Source: Microbacterium allomyrinae (lineage in GTDB: Bacteria > Actinomycetota > Actinomycetes > Actinomycetales > Microbacteriaceae). Taken from it: a stretch of 64,000 bases of DNA. The stretch's first letter is position 1; every line of letters starts with the position of its first letter. The translations under genes were made by a program, and so were the position numbers. The stretch is from the NCBI RefSeq assembly GCF_020682705.1, contig NZ_JAGTTN010000001.1, positions 186,001 to 250,000 on the forward strand, read 5' to 3'. The notes beneath the pieces are model-generated. The model was not told the origin of the DNA. It saw only the letters and a list, made by a program, of their open reading frames with translations, and made no database searches. Positions 1-7,849 of the stretch are shown piece by piece.

Positions 1-1
1 C

Positions 2-271
2 GAGCCGTACGTGTTCGAGGATCTCCCCTTCGAGCCGGGCGCTCTGGACTGCACGTCGAACCCACGGTCGTTGCGCTGCTTCGACAGCGTCACCGTTCCT
101 GCGGAGTCTTACCTGATGCTGGGAGACCACCGTTCGGCGTCATCCGACTCGGCCGCTCTGTGCCGCGTCGCGGACGCTGATCAGGGCTGCTGGCGGTGGG
201 CGAGCCGCGACGGAATCGTCGGGAGAGCGGTCGTCATCCTCTGGCCGATCACGCGGTGGAATCTGCTCTGA
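2..271 (+). CDS. lepB: Type I signal peptidase, C-terminal part (5' end outside window)
   Basis: This is the last 89 or so codons of an S26-family signal peptidase, the membrane enzyme that cuts signal peptides from exported proteins. The reading frame is open from base 2, so the N-terminal membrane anchor and the catalytic Ser/Lys lie upstream of the window. Visible family features are VPAESYLMLGDHRSASSDS, the conserved GD(N/H)R-x-S-x-DS box, and DGIVGRAVVILWP near the end. Four cysteines surround and follow this box (C16, C23 and the CR and GCW motifs, numbered from the GTG at 11), which is unusual for the family and could form disulfides outside the cell. A strong hairpin follows the stop. 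The next gene, in convergent orientation, encodes an exported protein, but nothing proves it is a substrate. Confidence 0.8.
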   Translation, partial: EPYVFEDLPFEPGALDCTSNPRSLRCFDSVTVPAESYLMLGDHRSASSDSAALCRVADADQGCWRWASRDGIVGRAVVILWPITRWNLL

Positions 272-364
272 CGCGACATGCGACGCCGCACGGCCGGAGG
301 CGGGGGCTGGGCTTTGAGAACGTCGTCGCCCCGGGCCGGGCTTCCGCACCCGCGTGAGAACACG

Positions 365-407
365 CAAATGAGGGGACACACCGCATCGCGGCGTGTCCCC
401 TCATTTG
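365..407. terminator. Strong hairpin between convergent genes, bidirectional terminator
   Basis: CAAATGAGGGGACAC (365-379) pairs perfectly with GTGTCCCCTCATTTG (393-407), with an inner CCGC-atc-GCGG stem. The A/T-rich base of the stem gives a short U tract in either direction. It lies between the stops of the signal peptidase gene (271) and the convergent exported-protein gene (450). Confidence 0.8.
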
Positions 408-449
408 CTGTCGAACTCGCCTCAGCGACTCGCGATGAGCCGAGGCGTG

Positions 450-1298
450 TCAAGCGGTCCCGTAGGCAGGGTAGATTCCGCCGCCGCCATCGTAGGCAAA
501 CGGGCCGCCGCCGTTGAAGTACCAGATGCCATCCGTCCAGCCGCCCACCGGGGTCACGTACGTGCCCAGATTGACGTTGCTCGACGTGGTGGCCGTGATC
601 GAGACCGGCGATCGCCAGTAGATCCGCCAGCTGTTGGGAAAATACACCGGAGGGGGACCGGCGCTCCCGATCCAGCTGAACGGAATCGCCGCGTTGAGGG
701 CGAACCGAACGGTACCACCGGGAGGAAGGACCACGTTGGTGAGCGTGAAGTACGCCGGATCCATCCGAAGCCATACAGCTGTCCAGGCGTTGGTGCCCGT
801 GTTCTGCGTGTACGCGGCCGCGGTGGTGACCGTCCAGGAGCTCTTGCCCCCGATCGACCCGCCATTCGACCCGCCCAGATCGACGGTGCTGTAGTTCTGG
901 AACGCGTCGGTGTTGGAACCTGTCCCCTGGTTCCACATCCGGGGGAAGGTGAAGTCGATCCGCAGCGTGCCCGAGAAGGTGCCTTCACCCACGTTCGTCA
1001 CCGAGAACGCCCGACGGAAGTCCGTGTTCGGAGAAACAACGCCGTTGGTGAAGTTAGATCCTGTCGTATACCGCCCCTCGGCGCCGCCGAGAGCGGCCAC
1101 TTGAAGGTCGCTCGTCGGGTCGAACGGTCCACTCGCAACCGCGGCCGGTGTCGCCGCGGCCATCGCGATGACCGGCACCGCCCAGGCGGCAGCGGTCAGA
1201 GTACCCCGTCTGCTGACCTCGGCTTTCCAGAGCGTCTCGTCCCGCCGAGTGAGTTCGGAATTCGGAATGGCTGATGATTCGGGATCTCGGTCGTTCAC
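450..1298 (-). CDS. Exported protein with twin-arginine signal, function unknown
   Basis: The product (282 aa) has a charged N-terminus followed by SRRGTLTAAAWAVPVIAMAA and an AxA-type cleavage region (TPAAVAS), a typical Tat signal. The mature part is rich in Gly, Thr, Ser and aromatic residues and looks beta-rich, with a section reading like an immunoglobulin-fold surface domain (FSVTNVGEGTFSGTLRIDF). I recognise no catalytic motif. The GTG at 1298 was chosen because GGAG lies four bases upstream; a longer frame opens at 1361 but has no ribosome site. An exported structural or surface protein is the safest description. Upstream lie a cre-like box and a 16-bp palindrome, so the gene may be under sugar-type or other repressor control. 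Confidence 0.7.
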   Translation of the reverse strand: MNDRDPESSAIPNSELTRRDETLWKAEVSRRGTLTAAAWAVPVIAMAAATPAAVASGPFDPTSDLQVAALGGAEGRYTTGSNFTNGVVSPNTDFRRAFSVTNVGEGTFSGTLRIDFTFPRMWNQGTGSNTDAFQNYSTVDLGGSNGGSIGGKSSWTVTTAAAYTQNTGTNAWTAVWLRMDPAYFTLTNVVLPPGGTVRFALNAAIPFSWIGSAGPPPVYFPNSWRIYWRSPVSITATTSSNVNLGTYVTPVGGWTDGIWYFNGGGPFAYDGGGGIYPAYGTA

Positions 1299-1356
1299 GT
1301 TTCTCCATCCATCGTGCGTATCGTGATTACCCCAGGCATCACGCGCTCGGCCACGC

Positions 1357-1385
1357 TGCAAGCGTTTCCAGTCTGGCGCCAGACT
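1357..1385. promoter_or_regulatory. LacI-type (cre-like) box abutting a 16-bp palindrome
   Basis: TGCAAGCGTTTCCA (1357-1370; reverse TGGAAACGCTTGCA) fits the TGNAANCGNTNNCA pattern of LacI/GalR-family operators. It shares its last base with the perfect palindrome AGTCTGGCGCCAGACT (1370-1385). Both lie about 60-85 bases upstream of the exported-protein start at 1298. They are probably operators, but which regulators bind them is unknown. Confidence 0.5.
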
Positions 1386-1488
1386 ATTGGGCTCATAGTA
1401 CTTCGCGCAACGCGACGCGATGCGCCGCTCGACTTCATTCTTCCCTATCGCCGTTTCGCGCGGCTACGCCGCCGCTCCGTCGACACGA

Positions 1489-2604
1489 TCAGTCCTGTCC
1501 CCGCACCACCACGCCGTGCGCGCTGAGCTCGGCGATCGCCGCCGCGACGGCGGACGCGGCATCCGATTCCGCCGGCTCGCCGTGCGCCCGCACGACGACC
1601 GATACCAGCTCCTCGTCCGAACGACCCGTGGCTTCGCTCCACAACGCCGGCCCGATGCCGCTGATCACCCGCAGGATCGCCCCCTCGTCGGTGTCCGGCT
1701 GCAGCAATGCCACCCGACGGGGGTGGTCCAGGACGAGGGCATCGAGATACGCCCCCCGATAGAGACCCGTTGTCGCTGTGCGCGTCGACGTTCGTTCCCC
1801 GCCCGCGCGCTGCGGCTCACCGACCTCGCTCACGTCGCGGACCATCGCCCCGGGATCGCGAAAGAGCGGGGCGAACCCGTCGACGAGGCCATCCGCCTCA
1901 CGGTAGACGACGCGGCGAATCCCTCCCACGGCCGCCACGAGCGCCGAAATCGTCTGGAGCGGGTTGGGCAGATCTGCGAGGTAGCTGGTCTGCTCCACGA
2001 GCTCGCCGAGCACGTCGCCCAGCTCGCACTCCTCGAGCATCGGCACGTCGGGCCCGTCGGGGCGTCGATCCAGCAGGACGAGCGCAGCCACTCGCAGCTG
2101 CGGCGCCGGCAGAGCGCCCAGGCCGAGCTCGCCCGGCGGACGCTGCGATTTGACGGCCACCGCGCCTTCGATGATCGACAGCGGCTTGCGGTACGGCTGC
2201 ACGCGTCCGGATCCATCGATGGCTATCGTCTCGTCGGTGACGTAGCCGTAGCGTTGCGCCAGCGCCCGCACCGCCGTCGTCTTTCCGCGACCCGATGGCC
2301 CGATGACGACGACGACATGTCCTCGCTCGTCGGCGATGCCCGCTGCGTGCAGCATCCACGCCTCGCCGCGCCTGGCCTCGATCGCGGCGAGCGTGACGCG
2401 CTTGGAGAGCGAGGACAGCAGGCGTTCGATCGGCACTCCTGCGGGCGCCACCACGGTGACGTCGACGGGGATCGACCCGTCGGACGAGGATGGCGCGGCG
2501 TCGGCCCACACCCGCGCGACCTCAGCGGCCCCGGCCGCATCGAGCGCCGACACATCGATGCGGATGACCGCGCCGAGGGCGCTGATCAACGGGTCATGTG
2601 GCAC
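1489..2604 (-). CDS. HPr-kinase-like P-loop ATPase, orphan
   Basis: A 371-residue cytoplasmic protein. Walker A GPSGRGKTT lies at residues 102-110, preceded by a short hydrophobic strand (HVVVVIG). The segment after it (YVTDETIAIDGSGRVQPYRK) resembles the acidic loop of HprK and of HprK-related kinases that work on peptides or unknown proteins. The last third has no recognisable similarity. No HPr, PTS gene, peptide precursor or cyclase is next to it, so the substrate cannot be named. The start GTG at 2604 follows a TACAGT hexamer by seven bases, suggesting a leaderless message. Upstream is an ABC exporter on the same strand with a 176-base gap, so it is probably a separate unit. Confidence 0.65.
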   Translation of the reverse strand: MPHDPLISALGAVIRIDVSALDAAGAAEVARVWADAAPSSSDGSIPVDVTVVAPAGVPIERLLSSLSKRVTLAAIEARRGEAWMLHAAGIADERGHVVVVIGPSGRGKTTAVRALAQRYGYVTDETIAIDGSGRVQPYRKPLSIIEGAVAVKSQRPPGELGLGALPAPQLRVAALVLLDRRPDGPDVPMLEECELGDVLGELVEQTSYLADLPNPLQTISALVAAVGGIRRVVYREADGLVDGFAPLFRDPGAMVRDVSEVGEPQRAGGERTSTRTATTGLYRGAYLDALVLDHPRRVALLQPDTDEGAILRVISGIGPALWSEATGRSDEELVSVVVRAHGEPAESDAASAVAAAIAELSAHGVVVRGQD

Positions 2605-2617
2605 ACCGGCTACTGTA
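2602..2617 (-). promoter_or_regulatory. Leaderless-type promoter for the HPr-kinase-like gene
   Basis: On the minus strand TACAGT is followed by seven bases and the GTG start at 2604. No convincing -35 element is visible. Confidence 0.5.
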
Positions 2618-2780
2618 CTGAACCGCCCACCGATACCCCGTCCGCGTGCGACATCGACCCCCTCGCCCGACCGGACGTCGTCGACGGCGAGAAGCAGGGC
2701 GCGCCGCGGTCGGCGATGCGCCCTGCTCCCCGGTTGAAGGTGGTCGTGGCGATAGGGAGAGTCCTCGGAGTTCTCCTTCG

Positions 2781-3506
2781 TCAGCGCGTGATGTCTCGCA
2801 CGGTTCCCTTGTCGAGCCGGAGCCGGCGGTGCGCGCGGCGTGCGACGGCCGAATCATGCGTCACGACGATGAGGGTGAGCCCCTCGGCGCACAGCCCCTC
2901 GAGCACGGCGAGGATCTCGTCGCGCATGCTCTCGTCGAGGTTTCCGGTCGGCTCGTCGGCCAGGAGCACCCGCGGACGCTTCACGATCGCGCGGGCGATC
3001 GCGACACGCTGCTGCTGACCGCCCGACAGCTCGGTGGGCTTGTGGTCGGTGCGGTCGGCCAGTCCGACGTGCGCGAGCGCCTCGGCGACTCGCGTCGCAC
3101 GCTCCGCCTTCGGTAGGCCGAGCGGCTCGAGGGCCATGTCGACGTTCTCGGCCGCGGTCAGCGTCGGGATCAGGTTGAATCCCTGGAACACGAATCCGAT
3201 CTCACGCGCGCGGACGCGCCCGAGCTCGGCATCCGAGGCCTTCGCAAGATCCGTACCGGCGAGCACCACCGAGCCAGAGGAGGGTCGATCGAGGGCGCCG
3301 AGCAGCTGCAGCAGCGTGGACTTGCCGCCACCGGTCGGCCCCTGGATCGTGACGAACTCGCCGGCGCCGATCTCGAGCCCGACACCGGTCAGCGCCTTGA
3401 TCACGCGCTGCTTCTGCCGATAGGTGCGTGTCACATCGGTCAGTCGGTAGAGCGCCGCGGTCGGGGCATCCCCCACTGCTGCCGGGTCGGTGTCGATCAT
3501 CGTCAT
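2781..3506 (-). CDS. MacB/LolD-type ABC transporter ATPase
   Basis: A 241-residue ATP-binding subunit with Walker A GPTGGGKST, Q-loop VFQGFN, signature LSGGQQQR, Walker B VLLADEPTGNLD and the switch His in VVTHDS. The E-P-T-G-N-L-D string is typical of the MacB/LolD/FtsE group that energises FtsX-like permeases. It should pair with the permease gene just upstream (3586-5073), with a gap of 79 bases. I chose ATG 3506 because AGGAG lies eight bases before it. Upstream in-frame ATGs (3578, 3650) have poor ribosome sites, although 3578 would be only seven bases from the permease stop. With the divergent two-component pair this looks like an envelope-stress or drug-exporting set. Confidence 0.88.
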   Translation of the reverse strand: MTMIDTDPAAVGDAPTAALYRLTDVTRTYRQKQRVIKALTGVGLEIGAGEFVTIQGPTGGGKSTLLQLLGALDRPSSGSVVLAGTDLAKASDAELGRVRAREIGFVFQGFNLIPTLTAAENVDMALEPLGLPKAERATRVAEALAHVGLADRTDHKPTELSGGQQQRVAIARAIVKRPRVLLADEPTGNLDESMRDEILAVLEGLCAEGLTLIVVTHDSAVARRAHRRLRLDKGTVRDITR

Positions 3507-3585
3507 GTCTTCGTCTCCTGTCGTGGTGGGGCTCGTGAGCGGCTTCTTGGTGAGAGCGGGCGGGGCGATCTCGGTCATCGCCGCG

Positions 3586-5073
3586 TCACCCGACCGATCG
3601 CAGCGCTTCGGCGGGGCTGAGGCGGGCCGCGCGCCATCCGCCGAACGCACCGGCGACGAGTCCGCCGAGCACCGCGATGCCCACGGCTGCCACGATCACC
3701 CACAGGGTGACGGGTGCCTGCAGGACGATGTCGGTGGAACCCTGCTGAATGACCGCGTTGCCGAATGCGCCGCCGCCGGGACCGCCGCCCGTGCCGCCGG
3801 GGCCGCCCTGGGCCGCCGTGTCGGCCGCGGCCGCCGTCGAGATGGTCGGCGAGATGAGGTTGATCGCCACGATGCCGGCGAAGCCGAGCACCAGACCCAC
3901 GACGCCGCCGAGGAGTCCCTGCACCGCGGATTCGCCCGCGACCTGTCCGACGACACGTCCGTTGGACCAGCCGATCGCCTTGAGCGTGCCGAACTCGCGA
4001 GTGCGGCGCGAGACGCCCGAGATGGTGAACAGCACGGCCAGCACGAGCGCGACGGCGAGCACGATCACCGACAACCAGGTGCCGAGGTTCGTGATGAGCG
4101 AGGAGGCGCTGGAGAGCGAGCCGGAGACGGTCGAGGCGAGGTCGGCCTGCGAGCTCACCGTGGTGTCGGGCAGTGCCTCTTCGAGATCGGCCTGCACGGC
4201 CGCGATCGCGTCGGACGATTCGGCCTGCACGTACACGGTCGAAACGACCGCGCCCACGCCCGAGAGCGTCTGAGCGACATCCAGCGGGATGTACACGTTG
4301 GACGCCGTGTCTGCCTCATCCGAGGTCGATGCCACGAGTCCGACGACCTCGAAGTCCTCGCCGCCGATGTCGATGGTGTCGCCCACGACGACCTCGGCCG
4401 TCGAGGCATAGGTCGCGTCCAGCACGGCGACGTTCCCGCCCTCGTCGCTGCTCTCGAGCGCGCGGCCGTCGCTGATCTCGACAGCCGACAGGGGCCCGAC
4501 AGCGGTCGAGGTGGGGTCGATGCCGAGCACCGTGAACGAGTCGACGCCGAACGAGCCGCCTCCGAAGCCGCCGCCTCCGCCGCCGCCTCCCTCACCCTGC
4601 GGCGGCGTTCCCTGCGTGCCGCCTTCGGTCGTCGTGGTGTCGTCGGGGGCCGCAGGCAGCTCACCCGAGAATGTCATGTTGGTGAGGCTGAGTGTGGCGG
4701 ATGCCGCCGACACGCCATCGACGGCGATCACGGTGTCGAGAGTGCTCGCGTCGAGCGTGGCGCGCATCGGCTCCGAGACGAGCTGCGACTGGCTGAGCTC
4801 GGTCGTGCCGTCCTCGCCCGTCGCACCGCCGTCCTCGCCGAAGTCGAACCGCTGGCCGCCGCCCTCCCCGGGCTCGGCCATGGCACCGGTCACCGTCAGG
4901 TCGGTGCCGACGCCGTAGACCGACTCGAGAGCCTGCGCCTGCGCGTCGCGCACGCCTGCCGCGAGCGAGTTCACGATCATCACGAGTGCGATGGCGATCG
5001 CGAGGCCGGCGGCCACGATGATCGTCTGCTTCTTGCGGCCGACGAGTTCTCGCCGCAGATACGTTCCGTACAT
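3586..5073 (-). CDS. FtsX-like ABC permease of the MacB family
   Basis: This 495-residue membrane protein has the MacB layout: one TM helix after MYGTYLRREL (about residues 17-40), a large extracytoplasmic region (about 45-330) and three C-terminal TM helices (about 335-360, 385-415 and 450-480). The outside region has a low-complexity Gly/Thr/Glu stretch (GEGGGGGGGGFGGG) and a second Gly-rich segment lies between the last two helices. It ends LSPAEALRSVG, the usual FtsX C-terminal motif (sPaeaLr). With the ATPase downstream it should form a mechanotransmission-type ABC complex rather than a classical pump. The divergent response regulator probably controls it. Confidence 0.88.
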   Translation of the reverse strand: MYGTYLRRELVGRKKQTIIVAAGLAIAIALVMIVNSLAAGVRDAQAQALESVYGVGTDLTVTGAMAEPGEGGGQRFDFGEDGGATGEDGTTELSQSQLVSEPMRATLDASTLDTVIAVDGVSAASATLSLTNMTFSGELPAAPDDTTTTEGGTQGTPPQGEGGGGGGGGFGGGSFGVDSFTVLGIDPTSTAVGPLSAVEISDGRALESSDEGGNVAVLDATYASTAEVVVGDTIDIGGEDFEVVGLVASTSDEADTASNVYIPLDVAQTLSGVGAVVSTVYVQAESSDAIAAVQADLEEALPDTTVSSQADLASTVSGSLSSASSLITNLGTWLSVIVLAVALVLAVLFTISGVSRRTREFGTLKAIGWSNGRVVGQVAGESAVQGLLGGVVGLVLGFAGIVAINLISPTISTAAAADTAAQGGPGGTGGGPGGGAFGNAVIQQGSTDIVLQAPVTLWVIVAAVGIAVLGGLVAGAFGGWRAARLSPAEALRSVG

Positions 5074-5118
5074 GGGTCTCCTCCCGGCGCGCCTTCTGCG
5101 GCCGTCGGGGTGAACCTA

Positions 5119-5247
5119 CGGAGCGCTCCGATGGGGATTTCCAGTGCGAGCTATGAACTGGTTATGCGCGCGCCTCGCCTGCCCCGCGAGAATCGGCGGG
5201 ACGCGTGGGAATCGCCAGGAGTCTCGCGCGCTGCGGCGATTCTCGCG
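5119..5247. repeat. Inverted repeats in the divergent regulatory region
   Basis: The 255-base region between the permease and response-regulator genes contains the palindrome CGGAGCGCTCCG (5119-5130). It also holds an 11-bp inverted repeat, CGCGAGAATCG (5185-5195) and CGATTCTCGCG (5237-5247), separated by 41 bases. They are probable regulator sites for the minus-strand ABC operon; the cognate regulator is not proven. Confidence 0.45.
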
Positions 5248-5289
5248 TGCCCGTGCAGCGCCGGAACTCCCAGCCGACGCATAGCCCCT

Positions 5290-5322
5290 CCCATAGGAAG
5301 CCCATAGGAAGGCGGTCACAAT
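5290..5322 (+). promoter_or_regulatory. Tandem 11-bp direct repeat and -10 before the response regulator
   Basis: CCCATAGGAAG occurs twice in direct tandem (5290-5300 and 5301-5311), one helical turn apart, as OmpR/PhoP-type regulators bind. CACAAT (5317-5322) lies six bases before the ATG at 5329. If the transcript is leaderless, the repeats cover about -39 to -18, over the -35 position, as for a positively autoregulated promoter. Confidence 0.55.
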
Positions 5323-5328
5323 GGAGCC

Positions 5329-6057
5329 ATGACCAGCCCCTCCCCCGCACTCCAACGCCCCGACGGATCGGCCCTGCGCGTCCTCGTGGTCGACGACGAG
5401 CAGATGCTCACCGACCTGCTGTCGATGGCGCTGCGGATGGAAGGGTGGGAGGTGCGCACAGCCGCCTCGGGCTACGAGGCGCTGCAGGCGGCCCGGGACT
5501 TCGGTCCCGACGCCATGGTGCTCGACATCATGATGCCGGATCTCGACGGCATGGCCGTGCTGCAGCGGCTGCGCCAGTCCGGTGACGAGGTGCCGGTGCT
5601 GTTCCTGACCGCGAAGGACGCCGTGAGCGACCGGGTCGCCGGCCTCACCGCGGGCGGCGACGACTACGTCACGAAGCCCTTCAGCCTCGAAGAGGTCGTC
5701 GCGCGCCTTCGCGGCCTCATGCGCCGCGCCGGCACGGCCCACGCCTCGACCGCGGAGCCGATCCTGCGTGTAGGCGATCTCACCCTCAACGAGGACAGCC
5801 ACGAGGTGGACCGCTCGGGAGACGAGATCGAGCTTACCGCGACCGAGTTCGAGCTGCTGCGCTACCTCATGCGCAACCAGCGCCGTGTCGTGTCGAAGGC
5901 GCAGATCCTCGACCGCGTGTGGAACTACGACTTCGGCGGGCGCTCGAGCGTGGTCGAGCTGTACATCTCGTACCTCCGCAAGAAGATCGACCAGGGCCGC
6001 GAGCCGCTCATCCACACCGTCCGCGGCGTCGGGTACATGATCAAGGCCCCGCAGTGA
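5329..6057 (+). CDS. OmpR/PhoP-family response regulator
   Basis: A 242-residue DNA-binding response regulator. The receiver domain (about residues 15-130) has the acidic pair in LVVDDE, the phosphoacceptor Asp66 in MVLDIMMPD, the switch Thr in LFLTAKD and Lys in YVTKPFS. The C-terminal winged helix (about 145-240) carries the family strings LTATEFELLRYLM and VRGVGYMI. It overlaps the histidine kinase gene by four bases (GTGA), so the two are translationally coupled. Likely targets are its own promoter and the divergent MacB-type ABC operon. Confidence 0.93.
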   Translation: MTSPSPALQRPDGSALRVLVVDDEQMLTDLLSMALRMEGWEVRTAASGYEALQAARDFGPDAMVLDIMMPDLDGMAVLQRLRQSGDEVPVLFLTAKDAVSDRVAGLTAGGDDYVTKPFSLEEVVARLRGLMRRAGTAHASTAEPILRVGDLTLNEDSHEVDRSGDEIELTATEFELLRYLMRNQRRVVSKAQILDRVWNYDFGGRSSVVELYISYLRKKIDQGREPLIHTVRGVGYMIKAPQ

Positions 6058-7643
6058 CGAGCGAATTTCCCGGTGAGGCGCCCCAGGGCGCCGCGAACGA
6101 CACGACGGATGCCGCGGCACCCACAGGTGCGGAGGCATCCGTCGCCGCGGTGAAGCCGCCTCGCGACAAGGCCGTCCGCAAGCGCGCCCCGTGGTCGCTG
6201 CAGCGGAAGCTGATCGTGACGGTCGTGGGGATCACGTCGTTCATCATGGTGCTCGTCGGCGTGGCCACGAGCGCGATCCTCGGGAACGTGCTCGAGGCTG
6301 GCCTCAGTGAGCAGCTGAAGTCGCAGGTCGACCGTACTGCGAGCATGACACGGCAGTTCATCGCCCAGGGAATGTCGGCGGAGCAGATCCTCGAGCAGAT
6401 GCCGATGCAGGCCGGCACGCTGTTCGCGGTCCAGACTCTGCCCAACATGCCGACGGCGGCCGTGACATTGGACGACGGGACCGTACTCGCGCTCACCGAT
6501 GAGCAGATCGGACAACTGACCGAAGACATCCCCGAGCAAGGACCGATCGTTGTCTCGATCGACGACATCGGGACCTACCGCATCGAAGGGCAGCCCGTAA
6601 GCGGGCAGTCGATCGTGGTCGTCGGGCTGTCCCGCGACGATGTCGCCACCACGATCACCAGGATGCTCACCACGATCGCGCTCCTCACCGCGGGCGGGCT
6701 CATCCTGCTCGCGGCTGCGACCGCGTGGACCATCCGGGCCGGACTCGCGCCGCTGCGCGCCGTGGCCGACACCGCCGAGCGCGTGTCTCGCATGCCCCTC
6801 GACCAGGGGGAGGTGTCGATCTCCGAGCGGGTGCCCGCGCGCCAGGCCGATCCGCGCACCGAGGTCGGCCGCGTGGGAGAAGCGCTCAACACCCTCCTCG
6901 ACCACGTCGGCGTCTCGCTCGCCGCCCGCCAGCGCAACGAGGAGCGCATGCGCGCGTTCGTGGCCGACGCGAGTCACGAGCTGAGAACCCCGCTGGCGTC
7001 GATCCGCGGATACTCCGAGCTGTCGCTGAAGGCCCTCGACCGGGACCACGGACCGTCGACGATGCAGACGACCGAAGCATCGCTCGAGCGCATCCAGGCG
7101 CAGTCGCTGCGCATGACCTCGCTCGTCGAGGACCTGCTGCTGCTCGCGCGCCTGGACGAGGGGCAGGAGCTGGTTTACGGCACGGTGGATCTCACGCGCC
7201 TCGCGATCGATGCTGTGGCCGATGCCCGGCCGACCGGCCCGGATCACACCTGGGTGATCGACGTCGACGATGAGCCGGTGCTGATCGCCGGTGACGCCGG
7301 GCGGCTGTACCAGATCGCGGCGAACCTCCTCGCGAACGCACGCACCCACACCCCCGCCGGCACCACCGTGACGATCGGCGTGACCCGCGATGACGGCAAC
7401 GCCGTGCTGCGGGTGCACGACGACGGCCCCGGCATCGATCCGGCGATCAAGGACGAGCTGTTCGAGCGCTTCTCTCGGGCCGATCGCTCACGCGCCCGGC
7501 AGACCGGCGGGACAGGCCTCGGGCTGTCGATCGTCCGCGCGATCGTCGATGCTCACGGCGGCGCGATCACGGTCGACAGCGCCCCGGGCGACACGACGTT
7601 CGAAGTGCGGTTGCCCGCCCGGCCCGCGGACCCGGCTGCCTGA
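6054..7643 (+). CDS. Sensor histidine kinase partner of the response regulator
   Basis: This 529-residue membrane kinase starts at GTG 6054, overlapping the regulator stop. After a Pro/Ala-rich cytoplasmic start there is a TM helix (about residues 55-80), an extracytoplasmic sensor of about 115 residues, a second TM helix (about 200-225), a HAMP segment, and the dimerisation helix with His308 in ASHELRTPLASIRGY. The ATPase domain shows the N box (ANLLANARTHTP), G1 box (DDGPGIDP) and G2 box (GGTGLGLSIV). The layout is that of the MprB/CutS-type actinobacterial kinases, but the signal cannot be told from sequence. Confidence 0.92.
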   Translation: MTSEFPGEAPQGAANDTTDAAAPTGAEASVAAVKPPRDKAVRKRAPWSLQRKLIVTVVGITSFIMVLVGVATSAILGNVLEAGLSEQLKSQVDRTASMTRQFIAQGMSAEQILEQMPMQAGTLFAVQTLPNMPTAAVTLDDGTVLALTDEQIGQLTEDIPEQGPIVVSIDDIGTYRIEGQPVSGQSIVVVGLSRDDVATTITRMLTTIALLTAGGLILLAAATAWTIRAGLAPLRAVADTAERVSRMPLDQGEVSISERVPARQADPRTEVGRVGEALNTLLDHVGVSLAARQRNEERMRAFVADASHELRTPLASIRGYSELSLKALDRDHGPSTMQTTEASLERIQAQSLRMTSLVEDLLLLARLDEGQELVYGTVDLTRLAIDAVADARPTGPDHTWVIDVDDEPVLIAGDAGRLYQIAANLLANARTHTPAGTTVTIGVTRDDGNAVLRVHDDGPGIDPAIKDELFERFSRADRSRARQTGGTGLGLSIVRAIVDAHGGAITVDSAPGDTTFEVRLPARPADPAA

Positions 7644-7849
7644 ACCGCTCCACTCCCTCACGCGCTCGCTCACCGCGGCGGCCGTTCCACGTACCGAACC
7701 ACCGCTCGCCACCCGTCCACGCCGGCGTCCCCACCCTCCGAAACACCGCTCGCGCGCCTGTCAATACCGGCCACCCGACCGCGGCACCCGACCGCCGAAA
7801 CGCGACCGCGAGAGCACAGCTGCTCAGAATGCGCGGGTCCGGCCCGCTC

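Noticed and set aside
1357-1370. CcpA-type catabolite control from the cre-like box
   Set aside because: CcpA/HPr-Ser-P control is a Firmicutes system; in actinobacteria the same pattern fits any LacI-family regulator, so only an unspecified operator is claimed.
7644-7849. Possible gene or RNA between the histidine kinase and the flavin membrane gene
   Set aside because: Only short frames and loose repeats of a CCGAA-x-CACCGCTCGC-like word are present; no terminator or RNA fold is convincing.
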